Assembly: GCA_020341875.1 (NCBI GenBank)
Contig: CP070839.1
Location: 291,297-300,895 of the forward strand
Reading direction: 5' to 3'
Length of the DNA: 9,599 nt
From: Candidatus Zixiibacteriota bacterium
GTDB lineage: Bacteria > Zixibacteria > MSB-5A5 > SM1-73
This document shows, one piece after another, positions 1 to 8,088 of this stretch (position 1 is its first letter; each line of letters starts with the position of its first letter). The notes below the pieces were generated by a model. That model was not told the origin of the DNA. It did no database searches and saw only the letters and a list, made by a program, of their open reading frames with translations. A program made the translations under genes and the position numbers.

Positions 1-1
1 C

Positions 2-343
2 CACACCAACCGATTATATCAGGACGAAAAAGGAGAACTCTCTCCTTCGGTCGGGCCAATGGTGAAAGCCCTAGAATATGGCTCTCAGAAAGAGGCAAAG
101 GTCTTCGGCAAACCCAGCCCGGAAATCTACCGCGACGCCGTGAGCAAGCTTAATGTAGAAGCAGAAGACTACTTCATGATAAGTGATGATCCTTTCTCCG
201 ATCTGACCGGAGCGAAGAGACTGGGGATGAAGACGGTATTTGTGACCTCGGGGAAGTACAAGAATAAGCTAATACTGAAAAGCTTGAGTGAGGAATCCAA
301 GCCTGACTGGGTCCATCAGAGCGTGAGCGAAATCAGAATATAG
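2..343 (+). CDS. HAD-superfamily IIA phosphatase, C-terminal part (5' truncated by the window edge)
   Basis: The reading frame is open from the left edge (base 2) to TAG at 341-343 and gives the last 113 residues of a larger protein. It begins at the HTNR segment, which matches the substrate-loop 'TN' signature of HAD subfamily IIA (LHPP/HDHD2/NagD-like phosphatases). GKPSP then carries the motif III lysine (residue 37 of the visible part). MISDDPFSDLTGA is motif IV with the paired Mg2+-binding aspartates; the usual IGDD is ISDD here. LGMKTVFVTSGKY is the typical C-terminal core strand. The catalytic DxD nucleophile motif would lie upstream of the window. Family members are cytoplasmic phosphatases acting on small phosphometabolites or phospho-amino acids, and the substrate cannot be read from this fragment. 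An ATG at 59 is internal to the domain and is not a credible start. The YchF-like gene follows after 27 bases, so co-transcription is likely. Confidence 0.87.
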   Translation, partial: HTNRLYQDEKGELSPSVGPMVKALEYGSQKEAKVFGKPSPEIYRDAVSKLNVEAEDYFMISDDPFSDLTGAKRLGMKTVFVTSGKYKNKLILKSLSEESKPDWVHQSVSEIRI

Positions 344-370
344 GATACGTCATTCCGGGGAAACTGATAA

Positions 371-1468
371 ATGAAAATAGGGATTGTCGGTCTTCCGTTT
401 GTGGGCAAAACCACGGTTTTCAATGCCGTGACATGTGGCCAGGCCAAGGTGGGTGAATTCTCCATGGGGGTAAAGGAGGCCAACAAGGGAGTGGTTAAGG
501 TGCCGGACGAGAGAGTGCACAAGTTAGCTACCTTTTACAATCCCAAGAAGGTGACGCCGGCGGAGGTCGAATATATCGATGTTGCCGGACTGGTCAAGGA
601 GACCAAGGAAAAAGCTTCGGAGGGAGAATTCTATCATTCCCTGAGGGAGGTGGACGCGCTGGCCCACGTGGTGAGGATCTTCCGGGATGAAAGCGTGACG
701 CACGTCTCCGGCTCGGTGGACTTAAAAAGGGACGTTAAGAACCTGGATCTGGATCTGATCCTGATAGACTTAGATATCGTGGAGAAGAGGTTGAAACGCT
801 TAGAAAAGAGCGTGGCCAGTTCCAAGGACGAAGAGGAAAAGAGAGAGCTTCAAGTCCTTCTGAGGTTTAAAGAGACCCTGGACCAAGGGATTCCTTTAAG
901 AGAGATTGATCTGTCACCCGGTGAGGAGCGGCTAATCCGAGGATATGCCTTTCTCTCTCTGAAGCCCATGCTCATCATACTCAACATGGATGAGGAGCAA
1001 AATAGGCAGAGAGAGCAACTGGAATTGGAGTGCTCGCAGATGACCAAGGATGAAAAGATCTCCGGCTGCTCCGTCTGCTCCATCTGCGGAAAGTTGGAGA
1101 TGGAACTGGCGCAGCTGGAGGAAGATGACAGAAGAGCCTTCATGGAAGATTGGGGCCTGAAGGAGCTGGCGATTGAGCGGGTGATAGACATCTCCTATAG
1201 GCTTCTTGACTTAATCTCGTTTTTCACGGCGAACGAAAACGAGGTCAAAGCCTGGCCGGTTCCCGCGGGGATAAAGGCCATAAACGCAGCCGGCGCCGTT
1301 CACACCGACATGGAGAGAGGCTTTATCAAGGCGGAGGTGATCGGCTTTGACAAGCTGTGGGAACTGGGCTCAATTCAGAAAGCCAAGGAAAAGGGCGAAT
1401 TGAGGCTGGAAGGGAAGGATTATTTGGTACAGGACGGGGACGTGATCTTTTTCAGATTTAATGTATGA
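371..1468 (+). CDS. Divergent YchF/Obg-family NTPase with TGS-like (DUF933) C-terminal domain
   Basis: The protein has 365 residues, the usual YchF length. The G1/P-loop is GLPFVGKTT (7-15; canonical YchF has GLPNVGKST). The G3 motif is DVAG (70-73). NMDE (205-208) fits the N-x-x-E pattern by which YchF proteins prefer ATP over GTP. A charged helical insertion spans about 121-186, and the C-terminal TGS/DUF933 domain about 284-365, with FFTANENEVKAW, HTDMERGFIKAEVI and DYLVQDGDVIFFRFNV typical of the family. YchF is a cytoplasmic, ribosome-associated translation and stress factor. Several features are divergent. The canonical GxGxGN segment after the G3 motif is replaced by KASEGEFYHS (81-90). 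The switch I stretch is also altered. A C-x2-C-x2-C cluster (C233, C236, C239) sits near the G5 position. This may be a YchF-like paralog subfamily rather than orthologous ychF, so no symbol is given. A weak Shine-Dalgarno (GGGGA, 357-361) lies 9 bases before the ATG. The TGA stop overlaps the next start. Confidence 0.9.
   Translation: MKIGIVGLPFVGKTTVFNAVTCGQAKVGEFSMGVKEANKGVVKVPDERVHKLATFYNPKKVTPAEVEYIDVAGLVKETKEKASEGEFYHSLREVDALAHVVRIFRDESVTHVSGSVDLKRDVKNLDLDLILIDLDIVEKRLKRLEKSVASSKDEEEKRELQVLLRFKETLDQGIPLREIDLSPGEERLIRGYAFLSLKPMLIILNMDEEQNRQREQLELECSQMTKDEKISGCSVCSICGKLEMELAQLEEDDRRAFMEDWGLKELAIERVIDISYRLLDLISFFTANENEVKAWPVPAGIKAINAAGAVHTDMERGFIKAEVIGFDKLWELGSIQKAKEKGELRLEGKDYLVQDGDVIFFRFNV
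1465..1468 (+). other. ATGA stop/start overlap (translational coupling)
   Basis: The ATG of the first membrane/TPR gene (1465-1467) overlaps the TGA stop of the YchF-like gene (1466-1468). The bases immediately before it contain no good Shine-Dalgarno. Reinitiation by ribosomes finishing the upstream gene is therefore the likely mode of translation. This is inferred from the arrangement. Confidence 0.75.
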
Positions 1469-3441
1469 GCAAAACAAAAGCCCCGGCAAGGGCACGGGCC
1501 GAAAAGATGATCTGCGGGGGGTGTCTTCTCCTTATTCTCATCCATCTGGTGGCGTCATATTTTCCTTCGGAAAGACTTTGGGGAATAAACCTGCTGTACT
1601 ACGTGCCCCCTGCCTGGCGATGGATTCTGGCTTGTTGCGCGATTCTGATCCTGATCCCGTCTGTCAACAGGGCCTGTGCTAACTTCCTCACCGGTTTGTC
1701 CCGCACTATACCACCTGGATTAAAAAGTGCAAACAAATATTACCGATATGCCTTCTTCAGCCTAATTGCGGGGGTTCTCTTCTGGGCACTCAGGGTCAAG
1801 ACCTACCTCCTGGGAGATAGTCTTGTAAGAGCCAGGGAGATTGACATGGGCGCCAGATTCTCCTTCACTGCGCCTTTGGATTTTTTTCTGCACGTCCACG
1901 CGGCAAAGATCTTGAACTGGGACGCTTTTCAGACCTATGCCGTCTTGAGTGCCCTTTTAGGGGTGGGGTTTGTGTTTTTGATCCTGGTTTTGGCAGACGC
2001 GATAGGAAGAAGCAGTGAGGAGAGACTGCTGGTCCTGACCGTGGGCCTAACCCTGGGAGCCATGCAGCTTTTTTTCGGATACGTTGAAAGCTACTCTCTG
2101 GTGTGCGTGGCCATACTTCTCTATATTCTCTTCTCGCTTGGGTATCTCAGAGGCAATGGTGGGCCGATCCCTCCCATGCTTGCTTTTCTCTTGGCTTTCA
2201 GTTTGCATCTTTTTGCTGTGACTCTGCTGCCCTCGCTTCTTTACCTGATATTATCCAGACGGGCCGGAGAGAGGGAAAGGAAACAGGGGAATCTCTCGAG
2301 GTTCAGTATGTCCACCGGCATAGTCCTCCTGGTGGCCGTCGCTCTTTTTCTTCTGCAGAGGCATAACCCCGAACCGATGGGGTTGGGGTATTATCTGATT
2401 TCTCCTCTGGGCAGTTGGGAAGGATCATATTCGCTCTTTTCGTTCTCGCATTTACTGGATTTGATGAATCATCAACTTCTGGTTTCGCCCGTGGGTCTCT
2501 TGATCTGCCTGACGCCTGTGCTGGCCTTCTCCGGCAAGACCGACCCAAAAGACAAACTGACACGGTTTCTTCTGGTTCTGAGCTTATCCACCTTAGCTTA
2601 CGCGCTATTGATAGATCCAAAATTAGGATATCCTCGTGATTGGGACCTGTTCGCATTCACTGCCCTGGGTTACACGCTATTGGGACTTCACCTCTTCTTA
2701 AGATACTGGAGAGAGACGAGAACCGGAGACCTGCGGTATGTCACTCTGAGTTTGCTGTTGACCTCGCTGATTTCGACAGTCCCGTGGATCTACGTTAATG
2801 CAACGGAGGAAGCGTCCGTGGCGAGATTTGAACATCTTCTGAAGCTGGATCGGGAAAGGAGTGGCCACGGGCACGAAACTCTAGCCATGTATTATAACGT
2901 GCGCGGGGAGTGGCAAAAGGAGTTGGAAGAGTGGAAGAAAGCAGCGGTGACGGAGAGGAATGCCCGTTACCTCAATAACGTGGCCGCGGTCTATAACAGA
3001 CAGCAGAGGTATGATCTCGCCCTGCAGGAGTTGGATAGGTCGCTTGCGGTGGATCCGACGTTTGACCGCACACATTTCAGCAGGGGTGACGTTCTGGCCC
3101 GGATGGGAAGGTACGAGGAGGCCTTAGGGGAGTTTCGCCAGGCCATAAAGCTGCGGCCCGACAGGATGCAGTATTACAACAACCTGGGAGGCCATTTGAC
3201 AAAACTGGGCCGTGACCGGGAGGCCGTCGAGGTTCTCGAACAGGGCCTGGGGGTAAACCCGGATTATTCGCCTCTTTATCGGGATTTAGGTTATAATCAT
3301 TTTAACCTGGGCGATTTCGTGCTGGCAGAGAAATACCTCAAGCTCTACCTGGAGCGCGCGCCCGAGGCGGAGGATGCAGCCGAGGTTCGGCAGTTTCTAA
3401 GGAGCCTGCCGGAAAAAGGACAGAGTCAGTCTAGACCCTGA
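1465..3441 (+). CDS. Polytopic membrane protein with GT-C-like core and C-terminal TPR array (paralog 1)
   Basis: The protein has 658 residues. About 12 hydrophobic segments can be placed by eye, near 15-33, 51-68, 92-110, 157-179, 187-205, 208-228, 236-262, 282-298, 339-356, 365-383, 395-413 and 423-441. A soluble tail from about 470 to 635 holds roughly five TPR units, for example the one centred on MGRYEEALGEFRQAIKLRP (547-565). Loop motifs shared with the next gene include LLGDS (115-119), FFGYVESYS (203-211), NHQLLVSPV (335-343), DPKLGY.RDWDLFAF (384-398) and PWI.VNATE (440-448). The topology, with an acidic residue in an early loop followed by APLDFFLH, recalls GT-C glycosyltransferases that use polyprenyl-phosphate sugars. 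That assignment is inference, because no family-defining catalytic motif is certain. A TPR-bearing membrane protein of another type remains possible. Translation is probably coupled to the YchF-like gene. The exact substrate and process are unknown. Confidence 0.82.
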   Translation: MSKTKAPARARAEKMICGGCLLLILIHLVASYFPSERLWGINLLYYVPPAWRWILACCAILILIPSVNRACANFLTGLSRTIPPGLKSANKYYRYAFFSLIAGVLFWALRVKTYLLGDSLVRAREIDMGARFSFTAPLDFFLHVHAAKILNWDAFQTYAVLSALLGVGFVFLILVLADAIGRSSEERLLVLTVGLTLGAMQLFFGYVESYSLVCVAILLYILFSLGYLRGNGGPIPPMLAFLLAFSLHLFAVTLLPSLLYLILSRRAGERERKQGNLSRFSMSTGIVLLVAVALFLLQRHNPEPMGLGYYLISPLGSWEGSYSLFSFSHLLDLMNHQLLVSPVGLLICLTPVLAFSGKTDPKDKLTRFLLVLSLSTLAYALLIDPKLGYPRDWDLFAFTALGYTLLGLHLFLRYWRETRTGDLRYVTLSLLLTSLISTVPWIYVNATEEASVARFEHLLKLDRERSGHGHETLAMYYNVRGEWQKELEEWKKAAVTERNARYLNNVAAVYNRQQRYDLALQELDRSLAVDPTFDRTHFSRGDVLARMGRYEEALGEFRQAIKLRPDRMQYYNNLGGHLTKLGRDREAVEVLEQGLGVNPDYSPLYRDLGYNHFNLGDFVLAEKYLKLYLERAPEAEDAAEVRQFLRSLPEKGQSQSRP

Positions 3442-3470
3442 GACGTTATCGTAAGAGGCAAGAACCATCG

Positions 3471-5474
3471 ATGAACCGGCTTCACGTCACTATTCTGTCA
3501 GCCTGCGCGCTTCTGACCGTAGCTCGCGTGCTCGCCTCCTTCTATCCCCATCTGAGACTGTGGGGGGTAAGTCAGCTTCATTATTTCCCGCTGGAATTCC
3601 GCATAGCAGTACCCGTGATTGCGCTTCTGATCTTGATCCCGGCGGTAAACAAAGTCTTGGCTGGCGCCCTGACCGGGGCATTGGCCCGGATTGAAGGGAG
3701 ATTCAGGAAGACAAACAGATATCTTTTATATTCCGCTATAAGCGTGCTTAGCCTGATTCTCTTTTGGCTTCTCAGAGCCGAAACGCCTCTGCTCGGAGAC
3801 GGGTACCTGCGCGCGGGTGAGCTTAGGTTGGGTGTCCTGCTGTCGATTACCGAACCACTTGATTTTTATCTGCACCTGTTGATCTATAGAATGCTCGGCC
3901 TGGAGGGTTACACGACGTATGCGGTTCTTAGCTGCCTGGCAGGCGGGGTTTACGTATTCTTGATTCTTCTTTTATCGCATCTTCTGGGAAAAGAGGGAAG
4001 GGAGAAATTATTCATCTTTCTGATTCTGGCAACACTGGGAGCGACCCAGCTGTTCTTTGGATACGTCGAGAGCTACTCTTTCATGTACGTGGCCCTTCTC
4101 GCATATACTCTCTTCGGAATCAGATACCTGCAGGGGAGAGGTGCTTTTCTATGGGCCGGTCTTTTTCTCCTTTTGGCTGCGAGCTTCCATCTCTCTGCCC
4201 TTTTCGTCCTGCCTTCTCTGTTCTATCTGCCCTTTGCCAGGCTTTTCGCATCAGAAGGGTCAAGAGCCGCGCGGCTAAAATTCACTAATGTCGTGATCTT
4301 AGTCTGTGTGGTCTTTATGATCGGTGCCGCACTCTATCTTCGGAAAACGGTCCAGGATGGAGGGCTGCCGGGCTCCCTTTTGATTTATCCCTTCGGAGGG
4401 GGAGAGAGCTTTTACTCATTCTTTTCCTTAGCCCACTTTCTGGATTTCCTGAACCACCAGTTGCTCATTTCCCCAGTGAGCCCGGTCCTGTGGGTTGTGC
4501 TTCTGATTTTGTTCCGGAGGGAGATCGACTTCCGGGACAACGTGGTCAGATTTTTGATTTGGATGACGGCGTGCGCATTTGGGTTCGCGCTGCTTGTTGA
4601 TCCGAAGCTGGGCTATGCCCGGGACTGGGACCTGTTTGCGTTTTCTGGTTTCAGCGTTACCCTGCTGGGATTGTATCTGACTATAGGTCTTCTCAGAGAC
4701 CGATCCGGGGCCGCGCCCGGAGGCGGACCAGGGCGAGCCGATCGGGGAAGAGGGGCAGCGATGGATCTGAGAAGGGTAACCCTGCTTCTGGTCGTCACTT
4801 CGTTTGTATCCACCTTGCCCTGGATTCTGATCAATGCCACGGAGCAGAAAGCAGTTGCCCGTTTTGAGGATTTGCTCAGAATCGATGGGAAAAGGGCAGC
4901 CCACGGCTACGAGACCATGGCCTGCTATTTTCGCGACAAGGGCGAGCACGAGAAAACGATCAGATTATGGAAAAACGCCGTCGCCATAAAGCCGATTCCT
5001 CGCTATCATGCTGTGCTGGGAAGTGCATACCTGAGATTGAAGAGATACGATGAAGCCATAGAGGCGCTGGAGAAATCGATCCAGATGGCGCCGAATCGTC
5101 TGGGGATCCAGCATTCGCACAGAACTCTGGGCGTATGTCTATCAGCAAAGGGGCGCTACGATGAGGCGGTATCCCATCTGAGGAAGGCCATAGATTTAGA
5201 ACCAGGTAGAGCAGAGTTTCATTATATCATGGGCAATATCCTGGGCAAGGCGGGAAGATACGAAGAGGCGGTGCCGTTCTTCGAGACTGCAGTGCGGTTG
5301 AACCCGGGAAACATCAATACGTATAAACTCCTGGGGATAGCCTTTGCCCGAATGGGAAAGAAAGAGGAGGCCAAAAGGTACCTGGAGACCTACCTGAAAT
5401 CGGCACCGCAGGACGCAACCGGGATCAAAGGGTTGATCGATAGTATTGAAATAGAGGTGGATTCCGGCCGATAG
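3471..5474 (+). CDS. Polytopic membrane protein with GT-C-like core and C-terminal TPR array (paralog 2)
   Basis: The protein has 667 residues and is a clear tandem paralog of the preceding gene; the two align nearly end to end. Shared motifs are LLGDG (107-111), EPLDFYLH (128-135), FFGYVESYS (195-203), NHQLLISPV (328-336), DPKLGYARDWDLFAF (377-391) and PWI.INATE (450-458). About 12 membrane segments precede some five TPR units (about 478-645). Examples are GRYDEAVSHLRKAIDLEPG (561-579) and AGRYEEAVPFFETAVRLNPG (594-613). Between the last two membrane segments it carries a Gly/Pro/Arg-rich insert (about 409-428) that paralog 1 lacks. The first membrane segment starts near residue 7, so the chosen ATG fits. 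A modest AAGAGG (3453-3458) lies 12 bases upstream. It begins 29 bases after the previous stop, so it is very likely in the same operon. By analogy with GT-C proteins it may transfer a lipid-linked sugar at the membrane, but this is unproven. Confidence 0.82.
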   Translation: MNRLHVTILSACALLTVARVLASFYPHLRLWGVSQLHYFPLEFRIAVPVIALLILIPAVNKVLAGALTGALARIEGRFRKTNRYLLYSAISVLSLILFWLLRAETPLLGDGYLRAGELRLGVLLSITEPLDFYLHLLIYRMLGLEGYTTYAVLSCLAGGVYVFLILLLSHLLGKEGREKLFIFLILATLGATQLFFGYVESYSFMYVALLAYTLFGIRYLQGRGAFLWAGLFLLLAASFHLSALFVLPSLFYLPFARLFASEGSRAARLKFTNVVILVCVVFMIGAALYLRKTVQDGGLPGSLLIYPFGGGESFYSFFSLAHFLDFLNHQLLISPVSPVLWVVLLILFRREIDFRDNVVRFLIWMTACAFGFALLVDPKLGYARDWDLFAFSGFSVTLLGLYLTIGLLRDRSGAAPGGGPGRADRGRGAAMDLRRVTLLLVVTSFVSTLPWILINATEQKAVARFEDLLRIDGKRAAHGYETMACYFRDKGEHEKTIRLWKNAVAIKPIPRYHAVLGSAYLRLKRYDEAIEALEKSIQMAPNRLGIQHSHRTLGVCLSAKGRYDEAVSHLRKAIDLEPGRAEFHYIMGNILGKAGRYEEAVPFFETAVRLNPGNINTYKLLGIAFARMGKKEEAKRYLETYLKSAPQDATGIKGLIDSIEIEVDSGR

Positions 5475-5631
5475 ATATAGAAGAGCGCCGGAGGGCTAAA
5501 GGGCAATCGAGGAGCAAACCTCTGCACCACCTGGATAAGGCTGCTACCAGGGCGCGTGTGGCGGAATGCGAAAAAAGAGTGGCGATACCCGATCGTCTCG
5601 GCAGGTTTAGACATTTCTCAAGGGAGGAAGA
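5475..5631. other. Intergenic gap upstream of lon
   Basis: These 157 bases have no credible ORF. No convincing sigma70 promoter, CIRCE element or T-tailed terminator hairpin was found. Only weak inverted repeats are visible: CCTGG/CCAGG around 5530-5551 and GAGG/CCTC around 5509-5522. The only clear signal is the ribosome binding site at its right end. Whether lon has its own promoter here or is read from the upstream genes cannot be decided by eye. Confidence 0.5.
5621..5628 (+). promoter_or_regulatory. Shine-Dalgarno site deciding the GTG start of lon
   Basis: AGGGAGGA is a strong anti-16S match ending 3 bases before the GTG at 5632, with the GGAGG core 4 bases away. A TTG two codons downstream (5638) would have the more usual spacing of about 9 bases. 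The true start may therefore be either codon; the two differ by two residues and do not affect the domains. Confidence 0.65.
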
Positions 5632-8043
5632 GTGAACTTGGTCAAAGAGGAAGAGAAGGCAACAGAAGAGATCAAGAAAATAGGCGATGAGCTGGCGGTT
5701 CTTCCCATCAAGGGAACGGTGGTGTTTCCATCTCTTATCGTTCCCCTGGTGCTAACCGAGCAGAAGTATGCGAAGCTGATCGATGAAGTCCTGATGGGGG
5801 GCAAGGCCATCGGGCTTTTTGCCCGGAAGAATCTTGAGGCGGAGCACGCATCCGTTGAGGACATATATCGCGTGGGGACGGCTGCATCCATCCTGAAGAT
5901 GCTCAGGTTTCCTGATGGCAGCGTGAGAGTGCTGGTTCAGGGGTTGTCCCGGATAAGGGTGAAGAATTTCCTCGAAACCGAGCCGTACGCGGTGGCCCGG
6001 ATTGAGCTCATCGAGGAGGAGGTGGAGAGAAACGTGGAGGTGGAGGCCTTAAGCCGGAACGTGCTCGATCTTCTGAAAAAGGTGGTGGACCTAGCCCCTT
6101 ACCTCTCCGAGGAACTGCAGGTTACCGCCATCAACACCGAGGACCCCAGCCGACTGGCCGATCTGATCGCTTCCAGCCTGAACATAAAGGTACCGCAGAA
6201 ACAGGAGCTCCTGGAGACCTTTGATGCCAAAGAGAGGTTGAGGAAGGTTCTTTCCCACATCAACCGGGAGGTGGAGGTACTGGAGCTTTCCCAGAGGATT
6301 CAGTCTCAGACTGCAAGCGAACTGGGAAAGACACAGAGGGAGTATATCCTGCGCGAGCAGCTCAAGGCCATTCAGAGGGAGCTGGGGGAGGCGGATGAGA
6401 GAACGGCGGAGCTGGACGAGTTCAGAAAGAAGATAAAGGAAGCCAGGATGCCCAAGGAGGCCCTGGAGGCAGCCAAGAAGGAACTGGACCGGCTTTCCAA
6501 GATGAATCCGGCTGCGGCTGAGTATACCGTGTCCCGCACCTATCTGGACTGGCTGGTCAACCTTCCCTGGAGCAAGAGCACCCAGGACGTGCTGGACATA
6601 AAGAAGGCAAAGAAAATCTTGGACGAAGATCATTATGATCTGGACAAGGTCAAAGAGAGGATCTTAGAGTATCTGGCGGTCAGAAAGCTAAAAGAGGATA
6701 TGAAGGGACCGATCCTTTGCTTCGTCGGCCCTCCAGGCGTGGGCAAGACTTCCTTAGGGATATCCATAGCCCGGGCCATGGGGAGGAAGTTCAACCGGAT
6801 ATCGCTGGGAGGGATGCGGGACGAGGCGGAGATCCGGGGACACAGAAGAACCTATATCGGCGCCCTGCCGGGCAGGGTAATTCAGGGAATAAGACGGGGC
6901 GGCTCCAATAACCCTATCTTCATGCTGGACGAGGTGGACAAGATCGGACAGGATTTCAGAGGAGACCCGGCCTCGGCTCTGCTGGAGGTTCTGGACCCGG
7001 AGCAGAACAACACCTTCTCCGATCACTATCTAGACGTTCCCTTTGACCTCTCCAAGGTCATGTTCATCACCACTGCCAACGTTTTAGACCCCATACCCAG
7101 AGTGTTGAGGGATCGTATGGAGATGATCGAACTTCCCGGTTACACCGATTTGGAGAAACTGCAGATCGCACGAAGACATCTCATCCCCAAGGAGTTGAAG
7201 AATCACGGTCTTAGCTCCAGGAACATAGAGTTTCAGGATAATGCCTTAAAGAAGATCATCAATGATTATACCAGAGAAGCGGGACTGAGAAACCTGGGCA
7301 GGGAGATTGCTGCAATCTGCCGAAAGGTTGCCAGGATGGTTGCCTCGGGCGAGAAAAGAGAACAGCTGATAACCGCCAGAAGCTTGGAGAAGTTCCTAGG
7401 TCCGATCAGGTTCTTCCAGGAGATCGTGCAGAGGGCTCCTCAAATAGGTGTGGTGCCGGGGGTTGCCTGGACCCAGACCGGAGGGGATCTGTTGTTCGTG
7501 GAAGCCACCAAGATGAAGGGGAGCAAGTCTCTGACCCTGACCGGCTATCTGGGCGAGGTTATGAAGGAATCGGTTCAGACCGCGCTATCGTATGTCCGGT
7601 CGGCCAGCGAGAGATTGGGGATTGAGGAGGACTTCTACGATAAATACGACATCCACGTTCACGTTCCGGCAGGAGCCATTCCCAAGGACGGCCCCTCGGC
7701 CGGAATCACCATGGCGACTGCCATGGTATCCCTCCTGACCGAAAGACCGGTTAAGCGCAAGTTGGCCATGACCGGAGAGCTGACCTTGAGGGGAGACATT
7801 CTGCCTATCGGGGGTCTAAAGGAGAAATCCTTGGCCGCCTACCGTGCCGGCGTGGAGACTCTGATCGTACCCCAAGAGAACCAGAAGGACATGATCGAGA
7901 TACCAGACGAGATAAAGAGAAAGTTGAAGTTTGCCTTCGGCGAAACCATGGACCAAGTACTGCGACTGGCCTTGGACAAGAAAGCGCAGACGAGAGGGCG
8001 GAGAAAAAAGAGTGCCAAGCAGAGGAGGCGTCCCTCCAAGTAG
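5632..8043 (+). CDS. lon: ATP-dependent Lon protease (LonA type, S16 family)
   Basis: The protein has 803 residues, close to the 784 of E. coli Lon. It is a cytoplasmic hexameric AAA+ protease that degrades misfolded and regulatory proteins. The N-terminal LON substrate-binding domain spans about 20-210 (VLPIKGTVVFPSLIVPLVL) and is followed by a helical coiled-coil region, about 210-300. The AAA+ module has Walker A GPPGVGKTS (366-374), Walker B IFMLDEVDK (429-437) and sensor-1 TTAN (480-483). The proteolytic domain begins near 605 and has the serine in PKDGPSAG (S689) and the lysine in GLKEKSLAA (K732). Their spacing of 43 residues equals that of S679/K722 in E. coli, so the Ser-Lys dyad is intact. 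The gene starts with GTG. The last 21 residues (783-803) form a strongly basic Lys/Arg-rich tail absent from E. coli Lon. No heat-shock operator was recognised upstream. Standalone transcription is possible because gaps flank the gene on both sides. Confidence 0.98.
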   Translation: MNLVKEEEKATEEIKKIGDELAVLPIKGTVVFPSLIVPLVLTEQKYAKLIDEVLMGGKAIGLFARKNLEAEHASVEDIYRVGTAASILKMLRFPDGSVRVLVQGLSRIRVKNFLETEPYAVARIELIEEEVERNVEVEALSRNVLDLLKKVVDLAPYLSEELQVTAINTEDPSRLADLIASSLNIKVPQKQELLETFDAKERLRKVLSHINREVEVLELSQRIQSQTASELGKTQREYILREQLKAIQRELGEADERTAELDEFRKKIKEARMPKEALEAAKKELDRLSKMNPAAAEYTVSRTYLDWLVNLPWSKSTQDVLDIKKAKKILDEDHYDLDKVKERILEYLAVRKLKEDMKGPILCFVGPPGVGKTSLGISIARAMGRKFNRISLGGMRDEAEIRGHRRTYIGALPGRVIQGIRRGGSNNPIFMLDEVDKIGQDFRGDPASALLEVLDPEQNNTFSDHYLDVPFDLSKVMFITTANVLDPIPRVLRDRMEMIELPGYTDLEKLQIARRHLIPKELKNHGLSSRNIEFQDNALKKIINDYTREAGLRNLGREIAAICRKVARMVASGEKREQLITARSLEKFLGPIRFFQEIVQRAPQIGVVPGVAWTQTGGDLLFVEATKMKGSKSLTLTGYLGEVMKESVQTALSYVRSASERLGIEEDFYDKYDIHVHVPAGAIPKDGPSAGITMATAMVSLLTERPVKRKLAMTGELTLRGDILPIGGLKEKSLAAYRAGVETLIVPQENQKDMIEIPDEIKRKLKFAFGETMDQVLRLALDKKAQTRGRRKKSAKQRRRPSK

Positions 8044-8060
8044 ACCAAGAGCACCCGCGT

Positions 8061-8075
8061 CAATCCCCCGGATTG
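8061..8075 (+). repeat. Small inverted repeat just after lon
   Basis: CAATCC (8061-8066) and GGATTG (8070-8075) are perfect complements around a CCC loop, giving a 6-bp hairpin 17 bases after the lon stop. It is not followed closely by a T-run, so it is not a standard intrinsic terminator by itself. Confidence 0.45.
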
Positions 8076-8088
8076 TGTGCCAACAGTT

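Noticed and set aside
4428..4949. 173-residue open frame on the - strand
   Set aside because: It is antisense to the end of the membrane part of paralog 2. Its composition is that of a reversed coding sequence.
5446..5479. Possible promoter for lon (TTGAAA with TAGATA or GATATA)
   Set aside because: The spacing is 20 or more bases and the -10 matches are poor, so it is not better than chance.
5475..5631. Heat-shock CIRCE element or riboswitch in front of lon
   Set aside because: No TTAGCACTC-N9-GAGTGCTAA type repeat and no recognised riboswitch core could be found.
6091..6633. 180-residue open frame on the - strand
   Set aside because: It is antisense to the Lon N-terminal and coiled-coil region, is leucine-rich without domain signatures, and is explained by the codon pattern of lon.
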